The translations under genes and the position numbers were made by a program. The notes under the pieces were generated by a model. That model saw only the letters and a program-made list of their open reading frames with translations. It made no database searches and was not told where the DNA came from. Shown one piece after another: positions 18,131-27,114 of a stretch of 64,000 nucleotides of DNA. Source of the DNA: Tritrichomonas musculus (lineage: Eukaryota; Parabasalia; Tritrichomonadida; Tritrichomonadidae); the NCBI GenBank assembly GCA_039105265.1, contig JAPFFF010000010.1, positions 1,178,001-1,242,000 on the forward strand, written 5' to 3'. Position 1 is the first letter of the stretch. Each line of letters begins with the position of its first letter.

Positions 18131-19630
18131 ATGCTAAAGACAGTTTCTTATTTTATGGAAGATAAAATACATGCATTTATTTTTCTTCTTTCTATCTTTA
18201 ATATCTTTTTAAATAATTTCTTTTTCAAACAATCAATTCGATTTCATAAAAAGCAATTTCAATATCTATTTGATCAAGAAAAGACTTCTTTTCGTTGTTT
18301 AGAGAATGGTTGGCCAGAGAGAGGATCGAGGGAATTCTGGCCCTATTATTTTTATCCCAATTTTCCATCTTTACATGATATATTTGAAGATAATGGCTAC
18401 TTAAAAGCAGTTTTATCCACTCATCTGATAGAGACCCATTCCAATTTCAAACCTCGCATGAAACTATTACATACAAGTACATGGGCTCTTTATTTTCATG
18501 AAAACAACGAAACAAAAAATCGAAATTTTACCGTTAACAAACATGGAATTTTAACAAAACCAACTTTCGATCCTGAAATTCAAGTAATCAAGCTTATTTT
18601 TAAAATTCCGCCAGAATATCAGAACAAATACAATTTTGCGACAATTCAACGAGTATTAGATGATAATGATATAGATAATATTTCGTATCGTCCAATAGAT
18701 GAAAACGAGCCCTTATACAATCCCAAATACTATGAAGGAGGCCAAGAAATGCAAGGAGGAATTCAACGTACCAAAATATTCATGAAAATGCCAGAAAATC
18801 AAGATAACATAAACGACTTAAGTTACCGAAATGTTCCATTTTGCCAAATCAAAGACAAGTATTCAATATATGTAAATCCAATTCCAGAAAACAGAACAGA
18901 CAACTTTTTGATCAGTGAAAATGGCCAACCAAAAGATTATCTGCGAATTTGCACCCAAAACCGAATTTTTGACTCCAAAGAAAAGAACGAAATTATTTTT
19001 AGATGGGTTCTCTACAATCTTGAGCAAGGATTTAGTAAGCCCATTATCTATATTAACAAGATTGATGAAAACGAAAGTTTGGCTATGCCACATTTTGCCA
19101 ATTTAATAAAAAAAGATATGGTTGAGATGATCTATTTTGTTTTTCCTTACGCTTTCTTCTTCCACGAGCAATTTTCGCAAGAAATTTCGTGCCTCGAAAG
19201 AAACAAGGGAAGAGCGGTTTGGCTGGGCCATGACGATGTCGATGAGAGGTTTTTCAATACTGGGACAAATGAGACAATTTTGGAGTATTTGAAAAGATTC
19301 TCAGTAAGAAACGACATCACTGGAATCGGCGGAATAAAAACGCCGAATGAATGGATGGAGAGGATGGACGACGATACGACTTTCACCGATACTGGTAACC
19401 GCGAATACTTCGCAAAGGCGAAAAATATAATCGTCGCTGACAACGTCGAGGTTTACTACGTCCATTTGATCAAAAACGGAAAAAGAACGATAAGGCAGGA
19501 CGATATCGTAAACGCTCACTTTAAAGACATAAAAACAGGAGTAGTGAAATTTAAAAATAAGATTTTGTCACCGAGAATGACAGAAATCAATCAAAGATTG
19601 ACGAAAAAGATCCATGAATTAATTGCTTGA
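18131..19630 (+). CDS. GT92-like (DUF23) membrane glycosyltransferase
   Basis: 499 residues from ATG at 18131. Residues about 14-32 (HAFIFLLSIFNIFLNNFFF) form a signal anchor, giving a type II membrane protein with a lumenal C-terminal domain, presumably Golgi. Around residues 280-400 the pattern ICTQNRIF..E..RWVLYNLEQGFSKPIIYINK, then Q..EISCLERNKGRAVWLGHDDVDERFF, fits GT92/DUF23 transferases: a Cys-started strand, the DxDE-type acidic motif for metal/nucleotide-sugar binding, and a preceding W. Length fits the family. Likely role: adding galactose-like sugars to surface glycans; donor not inferable. The last 500 bases are visibly richer in G+C than the first 1000. Confidence 0.7.
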   Translation: MLKTVSYFMEDKIHAFIFLLSIFNIFLNNFFFKQSIRFHKKQFQYLFDQEKTSFRCLENGWPERGSREFWPYYFYPNFPSLHDIFEDNGYLKAVLSTHLIETHSNFKPRMKLLHTSTWALYFHENNETKNRNFTVNKHGILTKPTFDPEIQVIKLIFKIPPEYQNKYNFATIQRVLDDNDIDNISYRPIDENEPLYNPKYYEGGQEMQGGIQRTKIFMKMPENQDNINDLSYRNVPFCQIKDKYSIYVNPIPENRTDNFLISENGQPKDYLRICTQNRIFDSKEKNEIIFRWVLYNLEQGFSKPIIYINKIDENESLAMPHFANLIKKDMVEMIYFVFPYAFFFHEQFSQEISCLERNKGRAVWLGHDDVDERFFNTGTNETILEYLKRFSVRNDITGIGGIKTPNEWMERMDDDTTFTDTGNREYFAKAKNIIVADNVEVYYVHLIKNGKRTIRQDDIVNAHFKDIKTGVVKFKNKILSPRMTEINQRLTKKIHELIA

Positions 19631-19784
19631 AATTGTTATAGTATTTTTTTTTTTTTTTGAAGTTCTCAAAAAATTGAACAGTATTCAATTTTCTACTTTG
19701 AATTTTGAATATCACATTCAAAATTGATAACTTTATTTATTGCAAAAAATGAGCTTGTTAATTTTTGAATATTTTTGACATTTA

Positions 19785-20211
19785 GGCTTGTTAAGTCTCG
19801 ATTTTCGATATCGATAATTGATCCATTTTTCTGATATCAATATCAAATCAAAGATTTTATCTCTGATATCAATAATGAATAAAAATAAAAGATCAATTAT
19901 CAATCTTGAAAATTTTTTAACGTATCAAAATTTTGTAAACTTTTTTAACTGATTACTTCACATAGCAGTTATATATTTTTTTAAAGCTGAATATATTTAT
20001 TTTAAGCCATTAAAATAATATTTTTAATGGTTTTTTTCAGGTATTAATTTCGATTAATCATGATTCGATATCAAAAGAATATTTTTTTTGTATTTCATTT
20101 CATACTTGATAATCTAATTCATCAATTAAAATTTTCAATCGATAGCATTTTATCGATTATCTGAGTTAAAAAAAGTGTCAAACCTGATAATTGATATCAG
20201 AATAACAAGCC
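19785..20211. mobile_element. Inverted-repeat element, 427 bp, TA-flanked (candidate)
   Basis: GGCTTGTTA at the left end (19785) is inverted as TAACAAGCC at the right end (20203-20211), and both ends are flanked by TA. Beyond the first nine bases the arms share GATATC/ATAATTGAT wording with gaps. The interior is full of ATCGATAT and TGATATCA palindromes. It is probably a mariner-type MITE, but the terminal match is short. Confidence 0.4.
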
Positions 20212-20400
20212 TATCAAAAAAAAAAAAAAAAAAAAAAAAATCATCTCTCAGAAGCACAATTTCAATCAATATTGATCAGTAATTAATTGTTGCTTAGTGG
20301 AGCTTCTTTTTTTATATAGTTCTCACATGATCAGATGTTATTAAAATTTCTGATCATTAATAAAAAATGATTTTTTATTTATTTATTTATTTATTTAATA

Positions 20401-20570
20401 CCTGGTTGCTTATCGATGAACCGTTTTATTGGTTATCGGATGTTTATCGATAATCCGATAATATCGATAAAAAACCGTCCGATGAATGATGAGTATCGAT
20501 AAATACGTTTTTCTAACCGTCCGATAAATGGTCTCACGATCCGATGAATTGTAAAATTTTTATCGATAAA
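20401..20570. repeat. TATCGATAA / CCGATGAAT-rich block
   Basis: The motifs TATCGAT and TCCGAT(A/G) recur many times within 170 bases (for example TTATCGATAATCCGATAATA). CpG is frequent, unlike the flanking DNA. It could be a decayed MITE end similar to the 19785 element. No gene is seen. Confidence 0.5.
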
Positions 20571-20760
20571 TTTTAAATTCTTTTTCAATTTTCATTGATA
20601 TTTTTCAATAAATAATTCTCATGCATCTAACTTACATAATATTATAACAAATTGAACAATATAATACTAAACATTCATTTAACCAAGTTAAGTTACTGAA
20701 TTAGTAAACGATTAAACACATGAAATAATATATATTTAGATATCAATTCAAATTTGTTTT

Positions 20761-20982
20761 TTTGGTTAAATAATGACTTTTCATTTATTATTCAATGCTC
20801 ATTTCAAAATAAAACTTATAATAAGTTTAAAATGAAGTACATCACTAAGTCAAGAAAGTGTAAAATTATTAAACTTTCTAAAAGTTTGGTTAAATAATAA
20901 CTTTTCATTTATTAATCATTGCTCATTTCAAAATAAAACTTATAATAAGTTTAAAATGAAATACATCACTAAGTCAAGAAAC
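20761..20982. repeat. 98-bp direct duplication
   Basis: 20761-20858 and 20885-20982 are nearly the same sequence (about four differences), starting TTTGGTTAAATAATRACTTT and ending CACTAAGTCAAGAAA; the period is 124 bp. No coding is seen in either copy. It lies immediately before a GGGC-rich dispersed repeat. Confidence 0.8.
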
Positions 20983-20997
20983 TGGAATTAATATTTA

Positions 20998-21315
20998 GGG
21001 ATGGGAAACGAGCGCCCGAAACGTGCCCGGACAATGTCAGATTGGTCATATCACCGGGCAAGAATGGGCACAAACGTCTTTTTTACATTGCCCGTTTTTT
21101 CTCGTTCATGCCCATTTGATTGTTAAATTGATTGCCCGTTCATCATTTTCTTTCCTGCCAGTAAATTTTATGAAATAGTAAAAGCTGCTTGTTCGATTTT
21201 CGTCGAATCTTTTTTTTTTTTTTTTTTTTTTTTTTTCAATTTCTCCACTTATATTCCATGTTGAAAATATTTATTCATATCATTATGATTGCAATTTATT
21301 TTTCATTTTTTATAA
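20998..21315 (+). repeat. GGGC-rich dispersed repeat, copy A
   Basis: Starts GGGATGGGAAACGAGCGCCC and contains multiple GGGCA/TGCCC motifs that can fold on each other (GGGCAAGAA... with ...TGCCC), then a 27-base T run at 21210-21236, and an AT-rich tail. The same unit in the same orientation occurs at 24120 and 38812; copy C matches this one closely, including the tail TCATAT..TATGATT. The high G+C stands out sharply. Class unknown: SINE-like or MITE-like. Confidence 0.75.
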
Positions 21316-22291
21316 ATAAGCTTGTAAATTTGGTGAAATAAACGTTTTTTGGGTTTTTAAAATCACCAAATGTAACCATATTATTGTCAAACAAATTTTA
21401 TTAGTATTTATTATTGTCATAAACCATTGAATTATTTGAAAGAGAAATTAAATGAGTTTTATCAAAAGTCATATTAATAATCGATAAGATTTTCTCAGTA
21501 AAAAAATGTTATTTTTTGAATATTACAAAATAATTGTATGATTTGTATAATATATCATATAAAATAATAATAAAAAGCTCATTTATATTGACGATGAAAA
21601 GCCAAATAACCGATTTCACCAAAAGCCCAGGTCTTGGGTTTTTGGCGACAGCATTCAATTTTGAATAGTTTACATATATTTTGGAGATCACCAAAACGGT
21701 TTTTTTGGCGATGGTGATTTGTAAAGCTTTCAAAATATCATATATAAAATAAAAAAAAAAAATAAGATATAAATATATAATAAAATCAATAAAAGCATTT
21801 TTTCAATTGAAAATAAATTTTTTTCATTTATATTTTAAATATATACCGATATAAAATGTATTTAAAATACTAATAGTATTTATATTTTTATGAATATATA
21901 TAGCCGAATAATAAATAATGCATTGAAATAATATTGAAATATTAATAGTATTTATATTTTTATGAATATATATAGCCGAGTAATTAAATAAATTCATTGA
22001 ATTTATTGAATATTGATTCGTAAATTGAATTATTATTTAATCAAATATTTTTAATAATTCATAAGAAATAACTTTTTAAAAGATTTATTAAAATCGCCAA
22101 AAGACCAGAAAGAATCACCAAGACCAGGTCTTTTTTTTACTTTTGGTTATATTTTACAAGCTTATTATAAACAATAAGAAAATGATTTTTTTATAAACTT
22201 GTTTAAATGAAAATATTATCACTTTTTTTACTCTTTTTTTGGCTTATATAAAAAATTTTGATTTTTTATTATTCTTAAAATGCATAATTTT
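21316..22291. other. AT-rich intergenic DNA
   Basis: No gene is seen. A tandem pair with AATAGTATTTATATTTTTATGAATATATATAGCCGA wording is present around 21866-21906 and 21943-21978. Short G+C-richer words (CACCAAAAGCCCAGGTC near 21620; ACCAAGACCAGGTC near 22118) may be repeat remnants. Confidence 0.45.
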
Positions 22292-22979
22292 GATTGATTT
22301 TTTTTTTAAACTTTTTTGGACAAAATTGAATGGAAATTTTCGAGCATTCAATTTTTTAAACTTTTTTGGATTTTTTTCTGAGCTCAAATTTTTCAAAAAA
22401 AAGATAATAAAAAAGAGATAATAATTTTATAGCCATAAAGCTATAAAATCATTTGCAAAGCATTTTAAATAATAACTTTATATTTTTTATTAAAAATCAT
22501 AATGATATAAGAGATAAATTATGCAAGTTATATTAAAAAAATAGTCAATGATCTGCTTTTGAACTTATCTTAATACAAAGGATATCAAAAAAACACGAGA
22601 TATAGAATTTCTTAAGGAGTTTATGGAAAGATGAGATAAATTATTATTTACACAATACACTTATTTGGGCCTAAATATAAAAGCTCGCTGGGTTGGGAAA
22701 TACCGAAAGTATTTGTCTTCTTGCATTAGAATTGACTTCTAATCTGAAAATCTAAATATTTTCTCATTCCGTGAGAAAAAGAATGATCGCATCATGTATC
22801 TGAACTACTTTGTTCCATGGTAAGGTGTGGTTGTTGTTTGAGTCTGTTCTGGGAGAGATATAGGTGCTTAGCTGCTTATTTTCCTTTTTTATAAACTGAC
22901 CGATTAATAAACCGCCAAAATATTCACAAAAAAAATTGAGAACATTTTGTCCAAAAAAGTTTAAAAAAAAAAATCAATC
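22292..22979 (+). mobile_element. 688-bp inverted-repeat element, copy 1
   Basis: Both ends read GATTGATTTTTTTTTTAAAC inward and continue CTTTTTTGGACAAAAT, giving TIRs of about 35 bases. The interior has no frame over 60 codons but includes a G+C-richer stretch with a perfect 8-base hairpin (TTTTCTCA, loop TTCCG, TGAGAAAA at 22759-22779). The same 688 bases occur in inverse orientation at 24657-25344, nearly identical, so both are recent. A target duplication was not resolved. It looks like a non-autonomous DNA transposon. Confidence 0.8.
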
Positions 22980-23241
22980 GATATTTTTGTATTTATAAAT
23001 TACATAAATTATTTGAATTAATGATTGAATAAATATTTATCGAAATATTTGATATTTAGATAATTTTTTTAGAAATTTAAATAGAATATTTAAATTATAC
23101 AATAAAAATTCAAAATAACAGAAATATATATATATTTTTTATGAAGTTATAAATAAAGGCATTAAAAAAAAAATTCAATGACAATTCTTTTTTGAATGTA
23201 TTTATCACAAAAAATAATTATGTTTCTGAAAATTGAATAGT

Positions 23242-23285
23242 ATTGAATACGCAAACTCACTAAATTCGTGGGAGTAATGGGTATT
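23242..23285 (+). repeat. 44-bp exact dispersed repeat, copy 1
   Basis: The 44 bases starting ATTGAATACGCAAACTCACT and ending AGTAATGGGTATT are identical to 31631-31674. Flanks differ on both sides. Copy 1 lies just upstream of a decayed host gene and copy 2 just downstream of a HECT relic. Possibly the remnant end of a mobile element or a conserved gene-border signal. Confidence 0.85.
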
Positions 23286-23309
23286 TCATATAATGCTTTC
23301 CAATTATAA

Positions 23310-24043
23310 GGCTGACAAAATAAAATTATAGAAGAAGAAGAAGAAATAGAAACAAGTCAAACTCATGATGACAGTTTGAAGCATTTTGATTGCTTAGATT
23401 TCTTAAAATTAACAGATGATTTAGCTATCTTTGCTCATTTATTTGATCATTTAAAGCCAACAGACATAGATGCAAATTATGTTATCCCAATAATGTCTAA
23501 GCTTCTTGAATCAGCGAATGATCAAAACATTATACTTAGTTCAATTTTACAATTTACATCTACGCATTTTATAAATCGTTTAATCAATTTTTCAGATATT
23601 TTTCAGCAATACCTAATTTCTATGGATATATCAAAATTATTAAACTATCGGCCAAATCAGTCGTGGATGAAACATTTCTACAAAGAATTTACAAAACCGA
23701 TCATATTTTCGAAGATTCCTTTTGGATCCTTTGTTTATACATAAGAAAATATGAGAAGAAAAATATTTCAAACATTTTATATACTACCAATATCGTTCAA
23801 ACAGTTGACATAGTTATAAAAAATTATGAATCTAGAAATCTTTCTATTTCAATTATTGAATTGGCTTTCAAAGTTGTACTAAGTATTACAACTATTGTAA
23901 ACGTAAAAACTTTGCATGATAAAGTTTTATCTCTTATTGATGCATCAGTTTATTTTAACCAGGCTTCGAGAGAAATATTTTTATTTTATATTTTAATGAT
24001 TGATGAAAAATTTTTAATTACAAACGACGAAACTTTTATATAA
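23310..24043 (+). pseudogene. Host helical-repeat-like gene, decayed
   Basis: A Glu-rich stretch (IIEEEEEIETSQTHDD) leads into LKHFDCLDFLKLTDDLAIFAHLFDHLKP and further amphipathic helices resembling ARM/HEAT-like proteins common in trichomonads; family by impression only. Reading is in one frame to about 23,660 (…LLNYRPNQS) and continues in another frame (VDETFLQRIYKTDHIFEDSFW…) to a stop at 24043, so one frameshift lies near 23,660. No start ATG is visible. It is cargo between the two inverted 688-bp elements. Confidence 0.55.
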
Positions 24044-24119
24044 AAGATTTAAACCATATTCATTCTTATTTATATATTTTAATAAATTATTTTGTATATT
24101 GCAGCAATATTAATAATTA

Positions 24120-24350
24120 GGGATGGGAAACGGGCACCGGGCGGGTAATGGGCCCGAAATGAATTGATTTCTGAGTTCAAGCATAAATTTACGGGCTAAA
24201 TGGGCTGCCCGGGCAAAACGGTTATTTACGTTTTTTCTGGCGAAGCAGTGCCCGTTTCCACTTTTTTGGGTAATTGCCCGGGGCTGCCCATTTTCATAAA
24301 AAAGAATTTGGTTCGAATATTTTCCGAACTTTTTTTTTTTTTTTTTTTAG
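24120..24350 (+). repeat. GGGC-rich dispersed repeat, copy B (divergent)
   Basis: Begins GGGATGGGAAACGGGCACCG, then carries many GGGC/GCCC words (GGGCTGCCCGGGC, TGCCCGGGGCTGCCC) and ends with a T run at 24330-24348. It shares the start, orientation and T-tract with copies A and C but its middle is different, so it is an older or different subfamily. A GGTTCGAAT word at 24310 resembles a pol III B-box but no A-box partner was found. Confidence 0.7.
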
Positions 24351-24656
24351 AAAAAATCATTGACAAAATAAAGTTTATGAATGATTTTTGTTTAAAAAAA
24401 TGCATGAATATATTGTATTTTATATTTTAAATATAATTAAATTAAAAAAATCACATTTACTTATCTGATCACACAAAAATTTAATTTAGATATTATGCCA
24501 TTAACTTAAAAAAGCAAGTTTAACACAACAGTATAAGAATATATATGCTATTCTAACTATAAGTTCATAAATAAAACTTTTTGGAACAAATTAAATTTTG
24601 AGATGTTGAAAATAAACTATAGTGTTAATGAAATTCTTGCGGGAATAAAAAATTAT

Positions 24657-25344
24657 GATTGATTTTTTTTTTTAAACTTTTTTGGACAAAATGTTCTCAA
24701 TTTTTTTTGTGAATATTTTGGCGGTTTATTAATCGGTCAGTTTATAAAAAAGGAAAATAAGCAGCTAAGCACCTATATCTCTCCCAGAACAGACTCAAAC
24801 AACAACCACACCTTACCATGGAACAAAGTAGTTCAGATACATGATGCGATCATTCTTTTTCTCACGGAATGAGAAAATATTTAGATTTTCAGATTAGAAG
24901 TCAATTCTAATGCAAGAAGACAAATACTTTCGGTATTTCCCAACCCAGCGAGCTTTTATATTTAGGCCCAAATAAGTGTATTGTGTAAATAATAATTTAT
25001 CTCATCTTTCCATAAACTCCTTAAGAAATTCTATATCTCGTGTTTTTTTGATATCCTTTGTATTAAGATAAGTTCAAAAGCAGATCATTGACTATTTTTT
25101 TAATATAACTTGCATAATTTATCTCTTATATCATTATGATTTTTAATAAAAAATATAAAGTTATTATTTAAAATGCTTTGCAAATGATTTTATAGCTTTA
25201 TGGCTATAAAACTATTATCTCTTTTTTATTATCTTTTTTTTGAAAAATTTGAGCTCAGAAAAAAATCCAAAAAAGTTTAAAAAATTGAATGCTCGAAAAT
25301 TTCCATTCAATTTTGTCCAAAAAAGTTTAAAAAAAAAATCAATC
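24657..25344 (-). mobile_element. 688-bp inverted-repeat element, copy 2 (inverted)
   Basis: Reverse complement of 22292-22979, the same length, with only a few differences noticed (for example one base in the ATTTTATAGCC region). Ends GATTGATT...AATCAATC. Together the copies form a long inverted repeat with a 1677-bp spacer carrying a host gene relic and a GGGC repeat, which could behave as a composite mobile unit. Confidence 0.8.
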
Positions 25345-27060
25345 AAAATATCTTGCTATCCTATAAAAATACACTTTTAAAAATGTTTTTATTCTTTTTT
25401 TTTGATAAATTTATTGAATTTTTTTTAATGATTATGATTCATTTCAAGATGTTTTAGGTTAAATTAATTCCATTAAATTTAACTGCTATATTTCTCTTTT
25501 TTAAAGAAGTTAATCATATTAATGATAAGTCTATGATCAGGAAATGCATTATTTCTTATTTATAAATAAATAAAGAAATGATATTTTTAAATCAGTACCT
25601 AATATTTATCAAATGAGGAAAAATCAAGGATATCTCAAAATCTAATAAACAATCTTATAATCCTGTAAGCTATATTTCCAAAAAAAAAAAAAGAAAAAGA
25701 AAACGATCATTTGCCATCATATATTTCAGAATTTATAAGAATATTTAAAACAGAGTTTTATGTTGATAAAGATATACCAGACGGCGAATAAAAAGGGACT
25801 GAAGAAGAAAAAATATTATTATCATATCCTTTATTCAATTATACACTTATTAATTTAATCATTTATTTATTCAATCAATCATTTATTCATCCATTTATTT
25901 ATTCAATCATTCAATTATTCATTTGCTTATTCATTCTCTTATCCATTTTTCCATTTATTCATTTATTCATTCAGTTATTCCATCATTCGTTTATTCATTC
26001 ACTTTTTTATTGGTTCATTAATTCTTTCTTTCAATCTTCCATTCAATCATTCAATTATTCACTTATCCATTTTTATATTTATTCATTCACTTATTCGTTT
26101 ATTCATTCTTTCAATTAATCACTTATCCTTTTTTCATCTATTCATTCTTTCAATTATTCACTTATCATTTTTTTCATCTATTTATTCATTCACTTATTCT
26201 TTTATTCATTCAATCTTTCAATCAATCATTCAATTATTCATTTTTACTTTTATTTATTCACTTATTTGTTTAATTATTCATTCAATTTCTTATCAATTTT
26301 TTCATTCATTCATCCACTTATTCGTTTATTCAATCTTTCAATCAATCATTCAATAATTCAATTAAAGTTAGACGATAAATCTGTCGAATATGTAAAAGGC
26401 AGATTAAAAATGTTATTTTTATTTTGCATAAGTCAAAGCATTATTTGCATATCTGATTAAAATGTTAATTTTTTTTAGACGATGTAATATGAATAAATTA
26501 ATATTTATGATTTCATATCACATGTCATACAAAATGTTAATCAATTGGGATTTTATTATCATTATTTTTTTAAAATAATTGTAATCGTCTTCCATTATAT
26601 GATTTTATAGATATACATTTTTATTTAAAATTTAAAAAAGTGCTTTATTTATCTACTTAAGCATATTAATCGTATATCTTTATTCATTTTTACTTTAATT
26701 TATTTACTTCTTTGTTTAATTATTTATTCATTCACTTGTCTATTGTTTCATTTATTCATTCATTCGCTTATTCGTTTGTTCATTCATTCGCTTATTCGTT
26801 TGTTCATTCATTCGCTTATTCGTTTGTTCATTCATTCGCTTATTCTTTTATTCATTCATTCACTTATTGGTTTATTCTTTCAATCTTTTATTTATTTACT
26901 TATTCATTTGTTCATGTATTCATTCTTTCATTCAATCTTTTATTTATTCACTTATTCATGAGAGAATATTTTTCTCTTATTTATCCAAACATTCATTCAT
27001 TCAATCTTTTATTCATTCGCTTATTCATACATTTAGTGAATGAATGAATGAACGAATAAA
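25345..27060. repeat. AT-rich DNA then TTCATT low-complexity tract (25857-27060)
   Basis: 25345-25856 shows no gene. From about 25857 the DNA is a degenerate (TTCA/ATTC)n array over 1.2 kb, interrupted near 26360-26710 by ordinary AT-rich DNA. Within it, a 24-bp unit CATTCGCTTATTCGTTTGTT(CATT) repeats from 26761 at 24-base spacing for about three and a half copies. Long open frames here (Phe/Ile/His/Ser-rich) are artefacts of the repeat. Near 27038 the complementary wording GAATGAATGAA appears, so the end can fold back. Confidence 0.8.
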
Positions 27061-27114
27061 CAAATATGTGAATAAATTAAGAAAAATTAAAAAAAAAAAA
27101 GTATTGAATTATTT

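Noticed and set aside
24310-24318. tRNA or SINE B-box (GGTTCGAAT)
   Set aside because: No A-box at the right distance and no cloverleaf; the other two copies of the repeat lack the word.
26266-27047. Phe/Ile/His/Ser-rich frames of 64-111 codons
   Set aside because: They are translations of the TTCATT repeat in several frames at once; not genes.
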